Below the pieces are notes generated by a model, which was given only the letters and a program-made list of their open reading frames with translations, made no database searches and was not told the origin of the DNA. Of a DNA stretch of 16,288 nt, positions 1-6,852 are shown piece after piece (the first letter of the stretch is position 1; the number at the start of each line of letters is the position of its first letter). The stretch lies in assembly GCA_023249895.1 (NCBI GenBank), contig JAHFBS010000003.1, positions 1 through 16,288 of the forward strand. Direction: 5' to 3'. The position numbers were made by a program, and so were the translations under genes. This stretch comes from a bacterium. Lineage in GTDB: Bacteria > Babelota > Babeliae > Babelales > RVW-14.

Positions 1-1749
1 CGTTGTTAACGTTAATGCTTGCTGCATAAGGGTGACGATATCAGTGAACAGCGTGGTGGCGGTTACTGCATTAAGATTCGTAATGAATTGAGTTTCTTTA
101 GCTGCAGCATCTTGAAGTTGTTGTTGCTTTTGATTAATTGCTGTTTTAAGGGCTGCAACATTGCTGCTTATGTAGGACGGTAGATCTTCTGCAAGCAGAT
201 GTCTGAGTTGGGTGAGATCAGTGGGCGTGGTAGCTGCATTAATGGCAGCGGTAAACGCGGTGCCTACGGCGTCGGTAAAATCTGTTCCGCTGATCGGTGT
301 GTAGGTTGGAACAAGCACGATATTCAAAAGTTGAAGCAGCACTGCAACCGTTGTCGCCGCTTTAAGATTCGTAATGAGTTGGATTTCTTGTATTCTCCTG
401 GTAATTGCTTGCTGAAAATTGGGGACGCTTGAATTTAACCATGTTGGAACGTTGGCGATCAATGAAAATAGCGTGTTACATTGATCGCTCGTTGCTTGTG
501 ATGTGGTAACATAAAACGCTAGGCTAAAAGCAGTAAGAAAAGTTGTCGCATTAGTGCTTGATATCATTGTTAATACTAACGCTTGCTTGAGAAGCGTTAG
601 GTTGTCATCGAATTGAGTATTTTTTGTTGTTAACACTGCCTGCAGTTTTGTGATTAAAGGTGTTTCAACATATGGAGCTTTTTTGTTAGTTAATGCTTGT
701 AGCACGCTTGAAAAATCTGCCGTTGAGTATTTTGTTTTTGCCAGAGTTACATAATTTTGAAATGTATTGAGATTTTCTAATGTTGTTGAGAGTGTTATGC
801 CCTTAATGAATGCTGCTGCAAGTGCATTTACCATACTATTTTGATTATATACCTTGTAACCTGTGTCCAATATGATCTCAAAAATGTTTCTTCCATTACC
901 TCCTTCAGTCAGTAGTGCAAAAAAATCATTAAGTGTAGCGGCTGCGCTTGCAACAGCAAGAAATCCACAATAAAATTTTTCTTGCGTATCAGGATTAAAT
1001 GTGATGTTAAGTGCGGTTCGTGCAGTATCGAAGTTGACTTTGAAACTGCGGAGTTTTTGAAGATCTTTCGCCGCTGCAGCAAGATCGACGCCATGAATAA
1101 GAGCCTTTGTGAAAATGTTCTGAGGATTGCCGAGTATGTATGCTCCAGTTGCTAATTGAGCAACCGTGGCGCCATCTCCTGGCAGGTTATTGTTATTAAT
1201 AACAAGATCAAAAATGGTGGTGTCTGTAGGGCTTCCTATAGGAACTCCATATTGAATGTCTGTCCAAAAATCAGTTATGGTTCCAGCATTCAAGCCAGCG
1301 AGATTCAAAAAAGTCATATATAAAGTGTATTGAATGGCACCAAGCCTTGAATCGTTGGGGTGGTTGGCTTTAGCTTCGTTAAGTCGACTTTGAAGCATCG
1401 CGATATCACTGATGGTGTAGGTTAGGCTGTATGCGACCGCAAGAAAGGCGAGTCCGGCACCCTGTTGAAGCGATTTGTAAGTTGCTTCCCACACAGCGGC
1501 AAGATCAGGAAGGTTGGTGACCTGGATTGCTCCATACAAAACATCGCGCGTGTTATAATTTGCTCCATTAATGGTGAGGTAGCTCGCCCAGGTTGTAGCG
1601 TTCAACGTATTTGCTAATTGACTGAGATATGTTGCTTGGGCGTTTGCTAGATTTGTAGCAGTATCAGTGCTACTACTATTGGCCCAGAGTCCAGGCGTTA
1701 CTCCTACGATGCACAGCACTGTTGCTAAAAACAACTTTACCATCTTCAT
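1..1749 (-). CDS. Exported helical repeat protein, divergent member of the cluster (3' end beyond window)
   Basis: An uninterrupted minus-strand frame of 583 codons runs from ATG at 1749 to the left edge without a stop. An AGGAGA RBS sits 6 nt upstream of that ATG. The N-terminus MKMVKLFLATVLCIVG followed by VTPGLWA is a typical Sec signal peptide with cleavage near residue 23. The rest is Ala/Thr/Asn/Leu-rich, with predicted helices and no membrane segment that I can see. ITNLK near residue 459 and ITNLN near 556 sit in similar contexts, suggesting an internal repeat of about 97 residues. Residues around 265-440 (SDQCNTLFSLIANV and nearby) resemble the QCNQLSSLITTA segment of the three paralogs upstream, and an early ITDFWTD resembles their FW motif. 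I therefore read it as a distant, larger member of the same family. Function is unknown; an extracytoplasmic structural, surface or host-interaction role is inference. Confidence 0.85.
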   Translation of the reverse strand, partial: MKMVKLFLATVLCIVGVTPGLWANSSSTDTATNLANAQATYLSQLANTLNATTWASYLTINGANYNTRDVLYGAIQVTNLPDLAAVWEATYKSLQQGAGLAFLAVAYSLTYTISDIAMLQSRLNEAKANHPNDSRLGAIQYTLYMTFLNLAGLNAGTITDFWTDIQYGVPIGSPTDTTIFDLVINNNNLPGDGATVAQLATGAYILGNPQNIFTKALIHGVDLAAAAKDLQKLRSFKVNFDTARTALNITFNPDTQEKFYCGFLAVASAAATLNDFFALLTEGGNGRNIFEIILDTGYKVYNQNSMVNALAAAFIKGITLSTTLENLNTFQNYVTLAKTKYSTADFSSVLQALTNKKAPYVETPLITKLQAVLTTKNTQFDDNLTLLKQALVLTMISSTNATTFLTAFSLAFYVTTSQATSDQCNTLFSLIANVPTWLNSSVPNFQQAITRRIQEIQLITNLKAATTVAVLLQLLNIVLVPTYTPISGTDFTDAVGTAFTAAINAATTPTDLTQLRHLLAEDLPSYISSNVAALKTAINQKQQQLQDAAAKETQFITNLNAVTATTLFTDIVTLMQQALTLTT

Positions 1750-1790
1750 GACCATCTCCTTTGCGCATAAAAAAATACCTGAAAGCACTC

Positions 1791-1872
1791 TAGCGAAGTT
1801 GCGTGGTGCTTTGCAAGAGATCGCAAAGTCTGCAGACCGAGGCGGAAGAGATAATGAAAAAGGGCGCCCGGA
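1791..1872. repeat. Intergenic repeat, copy A
   Basis: This roughly 80 bp stretch between the first two family genes is closely similar to 5193-5276 between the third and fourth. It contains a 20 bp block at 1809-1828, identical in both copies, in which CTTTGC and GCAAAG flank an 8 nt loop. It then runs into the GC-rich hairpin beyond the neighbouring gene's stop. On the minus strand it lies after that terminator and before the next gene's RBS, so it could be an operator, part of a promoter region, or a passive remnant of the duplication that spread the genes. Confidence 0.65.
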
Positions 1873-1882
1873 TGTGCGCCCT
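1857..1882 (-). terminator. Intrinsic terminator of the 1913-3421 gene
   Basis: On the minus strand, the arms AGGGCGC (1861-1867) and GCGCCCT (1876-1882) form a 7 bp GC-rich stem with an 8 nt loop. A T-run follows (complement of the A's at 1857-1861). It begins about 30 nt beyond the stop codon, where a rho-independent terminator is expected. Confidence 0.75.
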
Positions 1883-1912
1883 GTGCGAATGATCAGTGAT
1901 GTGAAAAAATGA

Positions 1913-3421
1913 TTAGTTTTTTGGAAGCTTCTTTGATATCAATTCGCTATTGATGTTTGTTTGTAGCTTTTTCATAAATGCAGTTGTACGCGCTTTGTTC
2001 AGCGTTGCTTTTGCGGCGTTGAGAGCATTTTTTCTTGTTGTAGCGGCAGCTTTATTGGCCGAAGTATCAGCGCGCGTAGTAACTGGCGATCGCACCATGC
2101 CTGAAGGAATAAGCGTTATAAGTGTTGTAAGGGCTTTGTAGATATGATTGGCAAAATTTGTTGTTACCGGTGTTGCTATCTTGAGGGCATTAGTGAGTGC
2201 ACTATTCAGCCCATCAAAGGTTATAGAGCTTGTATAAAATTGTGTAACATAGCCGACTTCGGTTGCTATTTTGGTAAGATCTGCAGCGTTTATAGCAGCG
2301 TTTGTCGTTGCCGTTGTGACGAGGCTGCTTAGTTGATTGCATTGTGTATCGGTAGTGACAAGTCCTGCTGCCGTCTTGAGCGCAGAAAGCACAGCAGTAT
2401 TAAGATTTGTCTTGAGTGTTGCATCAGTTGTTGTGGTGCCGACAACATTATTTAATGCTGCTACTATTGAATCAAAATTTTTGTTGGTAGTTGCAAGATT
2501 GAGTGCATCGATTTTTAATCCAAGGTCAATGGATGCGAGTGGGCTTGCAAAAGTTTGACCATACTTTGCTATTGCGGCTGTCGTGGTTATAAGGCTTTTG
2601 AGTTCTTGATAATTCGTTGGTTGAGCAAGTGTTATCGCTTTGTTGAATGCATTAAGAAGGGTTGTGCCAAGTGTTGCAAAGCTGGTGTCGGGATAAGCGG
2701 GCGTATAGGCGAGTGCATTATTGATGATGCTTTTTACTGTAGCGTAGGTTGTTGCGCTGACCATGCTTGTGTTAAATGCTGTAGCTTGAGCATTTAAAAA
2801 ATTTAGATCTTTTGTATTGAGGGCGGATTGAATGGTAGCGAGCTCGGCTGCGGGATAGCAGTAAGTCGTAAGATTAGAAAATTTGGCCGTTTTCATTTGA
2901 TCAAGCACTGCTTGTACTTGTTTTAATTCATCGGCTGTTCTTGCGTAATATGCTGCTTGTATAAGGGCTCTTTCTGATGACACATACATCCAAGACCATC
3001 GATAATCACCCATTGTGGCGTAGATAGATTTTTTTATCTGATCTAGTTGTGCTTCAATGGTTGCTCGTGTACCGGCAGTCGCATTCCAGGATGTATTTTG
3101 ATTTAGATTGGTATTTAGATTCCACCCAGTCCAGAATTTTTGAGCATTTGCGCCGAAATTTACGTCACTTAAGGCGTTGGTAAGATCCTTCTTGAGCATA
3201 GGCGTTGGATATTGATTCAGATTCGTATCAGATGTATATATCGTCAGGCCAAGCCAAGGCTCAATTAAAAGATTTTGATCTGGGTACCAAAGTCGAGTCA
3301 CCATTCTGTATTCAGTGGTACCGTCGTTAGCCATACTGCTGCACGTAGGTGTGTATACCATCAATCCGACAGCAAGCACTGTAAGATTCAACATCGACAT
3401 AAAAACTTTTTTAAAATTCAT
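1913..3421 (-). CDS. Exported Thr/Ala/Asn-rich helical repeat protein, paralog 1 of 3
   Basis: 502 residues. The start ATG at 3421 has AAGGAGA 5-6 nt upstream. MNFKKVFMSMLNLTVLAVGL plus MVY looks like a Sec signal peptide with likely cleavage after SSMA near residue 31. Features shared with the two genes upstream: an FW..W motif near residue 96, QAAYY near 155, and two related helical units at about 224-282 and 314-372. The strongly conserved C-terminal part includes DLTKIATEVGYVTQFYTSS, then RSPVTTRADTSANKAAAT, and ends in LPKN. Its first 90 residues diverge most (Trp/Tyr-rich around 45-60). It has its own hairpin terminator and a leader mini-ORF. There is no catalytic motif and no internal membrane span. 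I do not recognise the family; a secreted or periplasmic repeat protein is the safest description. Confidence 0.88.
   Translation of the reverse strand: MNFKKVFMSMLNLTVLAVGLMVYTPTCSSMANDGTTEYRMVTRLWYPDQNLLIEPWLGLTIYTSDTNLNQYPTPMLKKDLTNALSDVNFGANAQKFWTGWNLNTNLNQNTSWNATAGTRATIEAQLDQIKKSIYATMGDYRWSWMYVSSERALIQAAYYARTADELKQVQAVLDQMKTAKFSNLTTYCYPAAELATIQSALNTKDLNFLNAQATAFNTSMVSATTYATVKSIINNALAYTPAYPDTSFATLGTTLLNAFNKAITLAQPTNYQELKSLITTTAAIAKYGQTFASPLASIDLGLKIDALNLATTNKNFDSIVAALNNVVGTTTTDATLKTNLNTAVLSALKTAAGLVTTDTQCNQLSSLVTTATTNAAINAADLTKIATEVGYVTQFYTSSITFDGLNSALTNALKIATPVTTNFANHIYKALTTLITLIPSGMVRSPVTTRADTSANKAAATTRKNALNAAKATLNKARTTAFMKKLQTNINSELISKKLPKN
2321..2374. repeat. 54 bp block identical to 5719-5772 (mosaic patch)
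   Basis: Read on the plus strand, this block inside the first full-length paralog is identical base for base to the matching block of the third paralog. The middle gene differs at about 14 of the 54 positions in the corresponding segment (around 4046-4099). The block encodes the TTDTQCNQLSSL region. Genes that are otherwise less alike share this patch, which is the usual footprint of gene conversion. Confidence 0.8.
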
Positions 3422-3467
3422 ACCTATCTCCTTATAAAAGAACCCATATTCATCGTGTTAACTTTTT

Positions 3468-3491
3468 TTATGAATCATCATGTCGCATCAT
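3468..3491 (-). other. Leader mini-ORF (MMRHDDS) upstream of paralog 1
   Basis: ATG at 3491, seven sense codons and TAA at 3468-3470, preceded by a GAGGAGAGG Shine-Dalgarno-like run. The two sister genes have an 8-codon mini-ORF in the equivalent place, also ending Asp-Ser-stop. The end of the ORF overlaps a 9 bp near-palindrome (plus strand ATGAATCAT, 3470-3478) lying 49 nt before the main start. Conservation could therefore reflect a protein-binding site rather than translation. Confidence 0.5.
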
Positions 3492-3588
3492 ATCCTCTCC
3501 TCGATTAGTGGCGCCTGCCTTTTTCCCAATACAGTTGATAGTGATTGAGTGACATTAAAAAAGCAAATGTTTGGTAAAAACGATGCAC

Positions 3589-3612
3589 CAGGGCGCCCGG
3601 ATGGACGCCCTG
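3589..3612 (-). terminator. Hairpin downstream of paralog 2
   Basis: CAGGGCG (3589-3595) pairs with CGCCCTG (3606-3612), with two further pairs above one mismatch and a GGAT loop. It sits about 30 nt past the stop of the 3644-5047 gene, equivalent to the hairpins of its sisters. There is no immediate T-run on the minus strand (the nearest is at 3576-3580), so termination may be weaker. Confidence 0.5.
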
Positions 3613-3643
3613 TACGAGTAATAAATGGTGTAAATAAACTATT

Positions 3644-5047
3644 TTAGTTCTTTGGTAGCTGTGTTGATAATGCATTTATCTGAGCTTTAAATGATGCCAT
3701 AAATTTAGCTGAACGTGCTGTATCAAATGTTTTCTTCGCATCCTTTATAGCGTTTGCACGAGCAGTAGCGGCAGCTTTATTGGCCGAAGTATCAGCGCGT
3801 GTGGTAACTGGCGATCGTACCACGCCTGAAGGAATAAGCGTTATAAGTGTTGTAAGCGCTTTATAGACATGATTGGCAAAATTCAATGATAGCGGTGTTG
3901 TTATTTTGAGCGCATTAGTGAGTGTACTCTTGAGCTTATCAAAGGTTATTGAGCTTGTGTAAAATTGTGTAACATAGCCGACTTCGGTTGCTATTTTGGT
4001 AAGATCCGATGGGTTGATTGCAGCGTTTGTCTTTGCCGTTGTGATGATGCTGCTCAATTGGGCCACTTGTGCGCTGGTAGTGACAAGTCCTGCTGCCATC
4101 TTGAGTGCAGCAATCACGGCAGTATTAAGATTTGTCTTGAGCGCTGCATCGCTTGTTGTGGCGCTGACAACATTAGTTAATGCCGTAACTATTTGATCAA
4201 AATTTTTGTTCATCGATGCGACTTTAAGGGCAGTAGTTTTTGTAGTAACAAGAGCGTTGAAAACTGGGGTAAAATCAGAGCCGGAATCGCTGGAATCACC
4301 GCTGGTGAATTTTTTTTGTGCAGCGTTGATAAGTGAATAGGTAGCCTCATAGTTACCTGGTAGTGTTCCTGTTGCGGCTTTTATAAGTGCTTTTATAACG
4401 GCGGGACGGAGTGTTCTGCCGTATTGCTGCCTCGTTGCTGAGCTGCTGGGCACGTAATTGATTGCGTTGTTGACAGCAACTTGAATCGTTACAAAATCTG
4501 TTGCGGCGTTCAATGTATAAAGAGAATTCGAAAAATTTAATGCATCCTGGACGTCCTTTATAAGATTAGTGTCGAGGCCTGCAATAATTGCAACAGGAGA
4601 CATACAGTCATAAGTTTTAAGGTTTTTTATATTAGTGATATAGCTTTGCACAAGAGTAAATTGTGTGGGTGTTGTTGAGTAATATGCCGCTTGTTGGAGA
4701 GCTTGTAGAATCATGGTGCTCTGATCAGGAATGATGTCAGCATAAGTATATATTGGAATGTATTTGATTACTTCATCAATGGTTCTCTGGATACCAGAAT
4801 TAGCGTTGCTGTAGATTTGTTCATTTTGGTTCTTAAACCAATTACTCCAGAATGTTTGAGCATGTGTTGCAAAGCTAGGGTCGGTTGAATGATCAATAAG
4901 TGAGGCTGAGCTGGGGATTGGTGTTTGTGTGAGCAGTAGGTTAAGGACGTAATTATACATAGAAAGATTAGACGCAAATAACATTGAATGTAGGGAAAGT
5001 GTTACGAAACTTACAATTACAATAGAAAAACATTTTTTAAAATTCAT
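3644..5047 (-). CDS. Exported Thr/Ala/Asn-rich helical repeat protein, paralog 2 of 3
   Basis: 467 residues from ATG at 5047. This start is preferred over an ATG 12 codons earlier because GAGGAGA lies 6 nt before it and because the protein then begins MNFKKCFSIVIVS like its sister. Signal peptide: residues 1-25, cleavage after LFA. Then come FW..W near residue 66, QAAYY near 120, helical unit A (about 183-244), a short Ser/Asp/Gly linker (SGDSSDSGSD), helical unit B (about 282-339), the conserved C-terminal block RSPVTTRADTSANKAAAT, a basic helix, and LPKN at the end. It is the closest relative of the 5317-6726 gene; 186 bp (3749-3934) are identical between them, silent sites included. Function is unknown. 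The shared leader, signal peptide and terminator layout suggest the three are expressed similarly. Confidence 0.88.
   Translation of the reverse strand: MNFKKCFSIVIVSFVTLSLHSMLFASNLSMYNYVLNLLLTQTPIPSSASLIDHSTDPSFATHAQTFWSNWFKNQNEQIYSNANSGIQRTIDEVIKYIPIYTYADIIPDQSTMILQALQQAAYYSTTPTQFTLVQSYITNIKNLKTYDCMSPVAIIAGLDTNLIKDVQDALNFSNSLYTLNAATDFVTIQVAVNNAINYVPSSSATRQQYGRTLRPAVIKALIKAATGTLPGNYEATYSLINAAQKKFTSGDSSDSGSDFTPVFNALVTTKTTALKVASMNKNFDQIVTALTNVVSATTSDAALKTNLNTAVIAALKMAAGLVTTSAQVAQLSSIITTAKTNAAINPSDLTKIATEVGYVTQFYTSSITFDKLKSTLTNALKITTPLSLNFANHVYKALTTLITLIPSGVVRSPVTTRADTSANKAAATARANAIKDAKKTFDTARSAKFMASFKAQINALSTQLPKN
3749..3934. repeat. 186 bp block identical to 5422-5607
   Basis: This block in the 3' part of paralog 2 matches 5422-5607 of paralog 3 without a mismatch. 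After one difference (3935/5608) a further 65 bp or so is identical. Flanking coding sequence diverges visibly. Paralog 1 carries a similar but not identical version around 2040-2200. Identity through synonymous sites points to recent duplication or ongoing conversion. Confidence 0.85.
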
Positions 5048-5108
5048 AACCTGTCTCCTCATAAAAAACTGAAACCAACACACTAAAGAAATAAAATGCC
5101 CAGCCCAA

Positions 5109-5148
5109 CCTCTTTTTATGAATCATTATTTTGTACCATGATTTCTCC
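5109..5148. repeat. 40 bp leader block shared with 6766-6805
   Basis: This upstream block of paralog 2 is identical to 6766-6805 upstream of paralog 3. It covers the mini-ORF, its Shine-Dalgarno-like sequence and the ATGAATCAT near-palindrome. Between this block and the main start, paralog 2 carries about 22 extra bases (around 5085-5108) that paralog 3 lacks. Confidence 0.85.
5116..5139 (-). other. Leader mini-ORF (MVQNNDS) upstream of paralog 2
   Basis: ATG at 5139, codons for VQNNDS, TAA at 5116-5118, with GAGAGGAGAAATC directly upstream as a Shine-Dalgarno. A TGTTATAAA extended -10-like sequence on the minus strand (5153-5161) lies so close that a transcript from it would begin within the Shine-Dalgarno. 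Either another promoter is used or the mini-ORF is not efficiently translated from that one. Confidence 0.5.
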
Positions 5149-5192
5149 TCTCTTTATAACAATAAATTATCAAGCAACATGTGTAAGAACTT

Positions 5193-5276
5193 TAGCTGAG
5201 TTGGTGGTGTCTTTGCAAGAGATCGCAAAGGCTGCAGAACGTGGCGGAAGAGACACTGAAAAAAGGGCGTCCGAAT
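5193..5276. repeat. Intergenic repeat, copy B
   Basis: This is the partner of 1791-1872. It includes the identical 20 bp inverted-repeat block at 5211-5230 (arms CTTTGC and GCAAAG) and a shared GGCGGAAGAGA segment leading into the terminator. It separates the terminator of paralog 3 from the leader of paralog 2. No equivalent is visible between 3421 and 3644 or between 6726 and 6853. Confidence 0.65.
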
Positions 5277-5289
5277 GGACGCCTTTTTT
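5259..5289 (-). terminator. Intrinsic terminator of paralog 3
   Basis: GGCGTCC (5266-5272) and GGACGCC (5277-5283) form a 7 bp stem with a GAAT loop, flanked by six A's (5259-5264) and six T's (5284-5289). It is a textbook, possibly bidirectional, rho-independent terminator about 30 nt beyond the stop of the 5317-6726 gene. Confidence 0.88.
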
Positions 5290-5316
5290 CAGTAATCAGT
5301 GGTGTAAAGAAACGGA

Positions 5317-6726
5317 TTAGTTCTTTGGTAGCTGTGTTGATAATGTATTTATCTGATTTTTAAATGATGCCATAAATTTAGCTGAACGTGCGGTACCAAA
5401 TATTGTCTTCGTAGCTGTTACAGCGTTTGCACGAGCAGTAGCGGCAGCTTTATTGGCCGAAGTATCAGCGCGTGTGGTAACTGGCGATCGTACCACGCCT
5501 GAAGGAATAAGCGTTATAAGTGTTGTAAGCGCTTTATAGACATGATTGGCAAAATTCAATGATAGCGGTGTTGTTATTTTGAGCGCATTAGTGAGTGTAC
5601 TCTTGAGTTTATCAAAGGTTATTGAGCTTGTGTAAAATTGTGTAACATAGCCGACTTCGGTTGCTATTTTGGTGAGATCCGATGAGCTGATTGCAGCGTT
5701 TGCCTGCGCCGTTGTGATGAGGCTGCTTAGTTGATTGCATTGTGTATCGGTAGTGACAAGTCCTGCTGCCGTTTTGAGCGCTGCAATTATAGCAGTATTA
5801 AGATTTGTCTTGAGCGTTGCATCGGTCGTTGTGGCGCTGACAACATTAGTTAATGCCGTAACTATTTGATCAAAGTTTTTGTTTATCGATGCGACTTTAA
5901 GGGCAGCAATTTTTGTAGTAACAAGAGCGTTGAAAGCTGGGTTAAAATCAGAGCCGGAATCACTGGAATTACCGCTGGTGAATTTTTTTTGTGCAGCGTT
6001 GATAAGTGAATAGGTAGCTTCATAATTACCTGGTAGTGTTCCTGTCGCGGCTTTTATAAGTGCGTTTATAACGGCAGGACGGAGCGTTCTGCCATATTGC
6101 TGTCTCGTTGCTGAGCTGCTGGACATGTAATTGATCGCGTTGTTGACAGCAACTTGAATCGTTACAAAATCTGTTGCGGCGTTCACTATATAAACAGAAT
6201 TCAAAAAATTTACTGCATCCTGGACTTCCATTATAAGACCAGCGATGTTTGCAATACTTGCAATAGGATATATGCCGTCATTAGTTTTAGCGTTTTGTAT
6301 TTTAGCGATATAGTTTTGTACAAGCGTAAATTGTGTTGGCGCTGTTGCGTAATATGCCGCTTGTTGGAGAGCATATAGAATTTGGGTGTAACAACCACCT
6401 ACATCAGAACTGATTCCAGCATAAGAACATGATTTAGTATAGTTTGTTGCTTCATCAATGGTTCTCTGGATACCAGAAGCAAGGCTGCTCCACGTTTGTT
6501 CAGTTTGGTTATGAACCCAATTATTCCAGAATGTTTGAGCATGCGTTGCAAAGTTAGGGTCGGTTGAATGATCAATAAGTGAGGCTGTGCTCGGGATTGG
6601 TGTTTGTTGGAGGAATTGAGTAAGGACGTAAGCATGCGTAGAAAGATTAGAAGCACATAACATTGAATGTAGGGAAAGTGTGACTAAGCTTACAATTACG
6701 ATAGAAAAACATTTTTTAAAATTCAT
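5317..6726 (-). CDS. Exported Thr/Ala/Asn-rich helical repeat protein, paralog 3 of 3
   Basis: 469 residues from ATG at 6726, with AAGGAGA 6-7 nt upstream. Signal peptide: residues 1-25 (MNFKKCFSIVIVSLVTLSLH then SMLCA). Mature part: FW..W near 66-70, QAAYY at about 122-126, helical unit A at 185-246, a Ser/Asp/Gly linker at 250-260, helical unit B at 284-341, the conserved C-terminal block at 351-430, a basic helix, and LPKN at the end. Units A and B share the pattern F..I..A..N, a Leu-Asn/Arg-x-Ala-hydrophobic helix and a closing SLI..AQ, about 100 residues apart. It is nearest to the 3644-5047 protein but shares a DNA patch with the 1913-3421 gene. It lies 126 bp after the PhoH gene on the same strand with no obvious terminator between, so read-through is possible. 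Function is unknown. Confidence 0.88.
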   Translation of the reverse strand: MNFKKCFSIVIVSLVTLSLHSMLCASNLSTHAYVLTQFLQQTPIPSTASLIDHSTDPNFATHAQTFWNNWVHNQTEQTWSSLASGIQRTIDEATNYTKSCSYAGISSDVGGCYTQILYALQQAAYYATAPTQFTLVQNYIAKIQNAKTNDGIYPIASIANIAGLIMEVQDAVNFLNSVYIVNAATDFVTIQVAVNNAINYMSSSSATRQQYGRTLRPAVINALIKAATGTLPGNYEATYSLINAAQKKFTSGNSSDSGSDFNPAFNALVTTKIAALKVASINKNFDQIVTALTNVVSATTTDATLKTNLNTAIIAALKTAAGLVTTDTQCNQLSSLITTAQANAAISSSDLTKIATEVGYVTQFYTSSITFDKLKSTLTNALKITTPLSLNFANHVYKALTTLITLIPSGVVRSPVTTRADTSANKAAATARANAVTATKTIFGTARSAKFMASFKNQINTLSTQLPKN

Positions 6727-6765
6727 AAACTGTCTCCTTATAAAAAAACTGAAATCAACACACTA

Positions 6766-6805
6766 CCTCTTTTTATGAATCATTATTTTGTACCATGATT
6801 TCTCC
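6766..6805. repeat. 40 bp leader block, second copy
   Basis: Identical to 5109-5148 and placed before paralog 3. Upstream on the minus strand, a TTGCAA (6841-6846) and a TAATAA (6819-6824) 16 bp apart could form a weak promoter for this leader. That reading is tentative. Confidence 0.8.
6773..6796 (-). other. Leader mini-ORF (MVQNNDS) upstream of paralog 3
   Basis: ATG at 6796 to TAA at 6773-6775, with GGGAGAAATC upstream. Its ATGAATCAT end-palindrome is 49 nt from the main start, the same distance as for paralog 1. Identical to the mini-ORF of paralog 2. Confidence 0.5.
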
Positions 6806-6852
6806 CTGATTGGCTTTCTTATTATTCCACGTCTATTCAGTTGCAATTGAGA

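Noticed and set aside
1950..2797. Several plus-strand frames of 60-80 codons opposite the first full-length paralog
   Set aside because: They are shadows of the minus-strand Ala/Thr-rich gene, with Cys/Val-rich composition, no Shine-Dalgarno and no family resemblance.
1..6726. CRISPR array or phage tail-fibre module as explanation for the repeats
   Set aside because: Repeats are long, coding, irregularly spaced and carry signal peptides; there are no short direct repeats with unique spacers and no phage structural genes.
6727..6852. tRNA or structured RNA in the gap between PhoH and the third paralog
   Set aside because: No cloverleaf or strong hairpin is visible; the gap is accounted for by the leader block, mini-ORF and a weak promoter-like pair.
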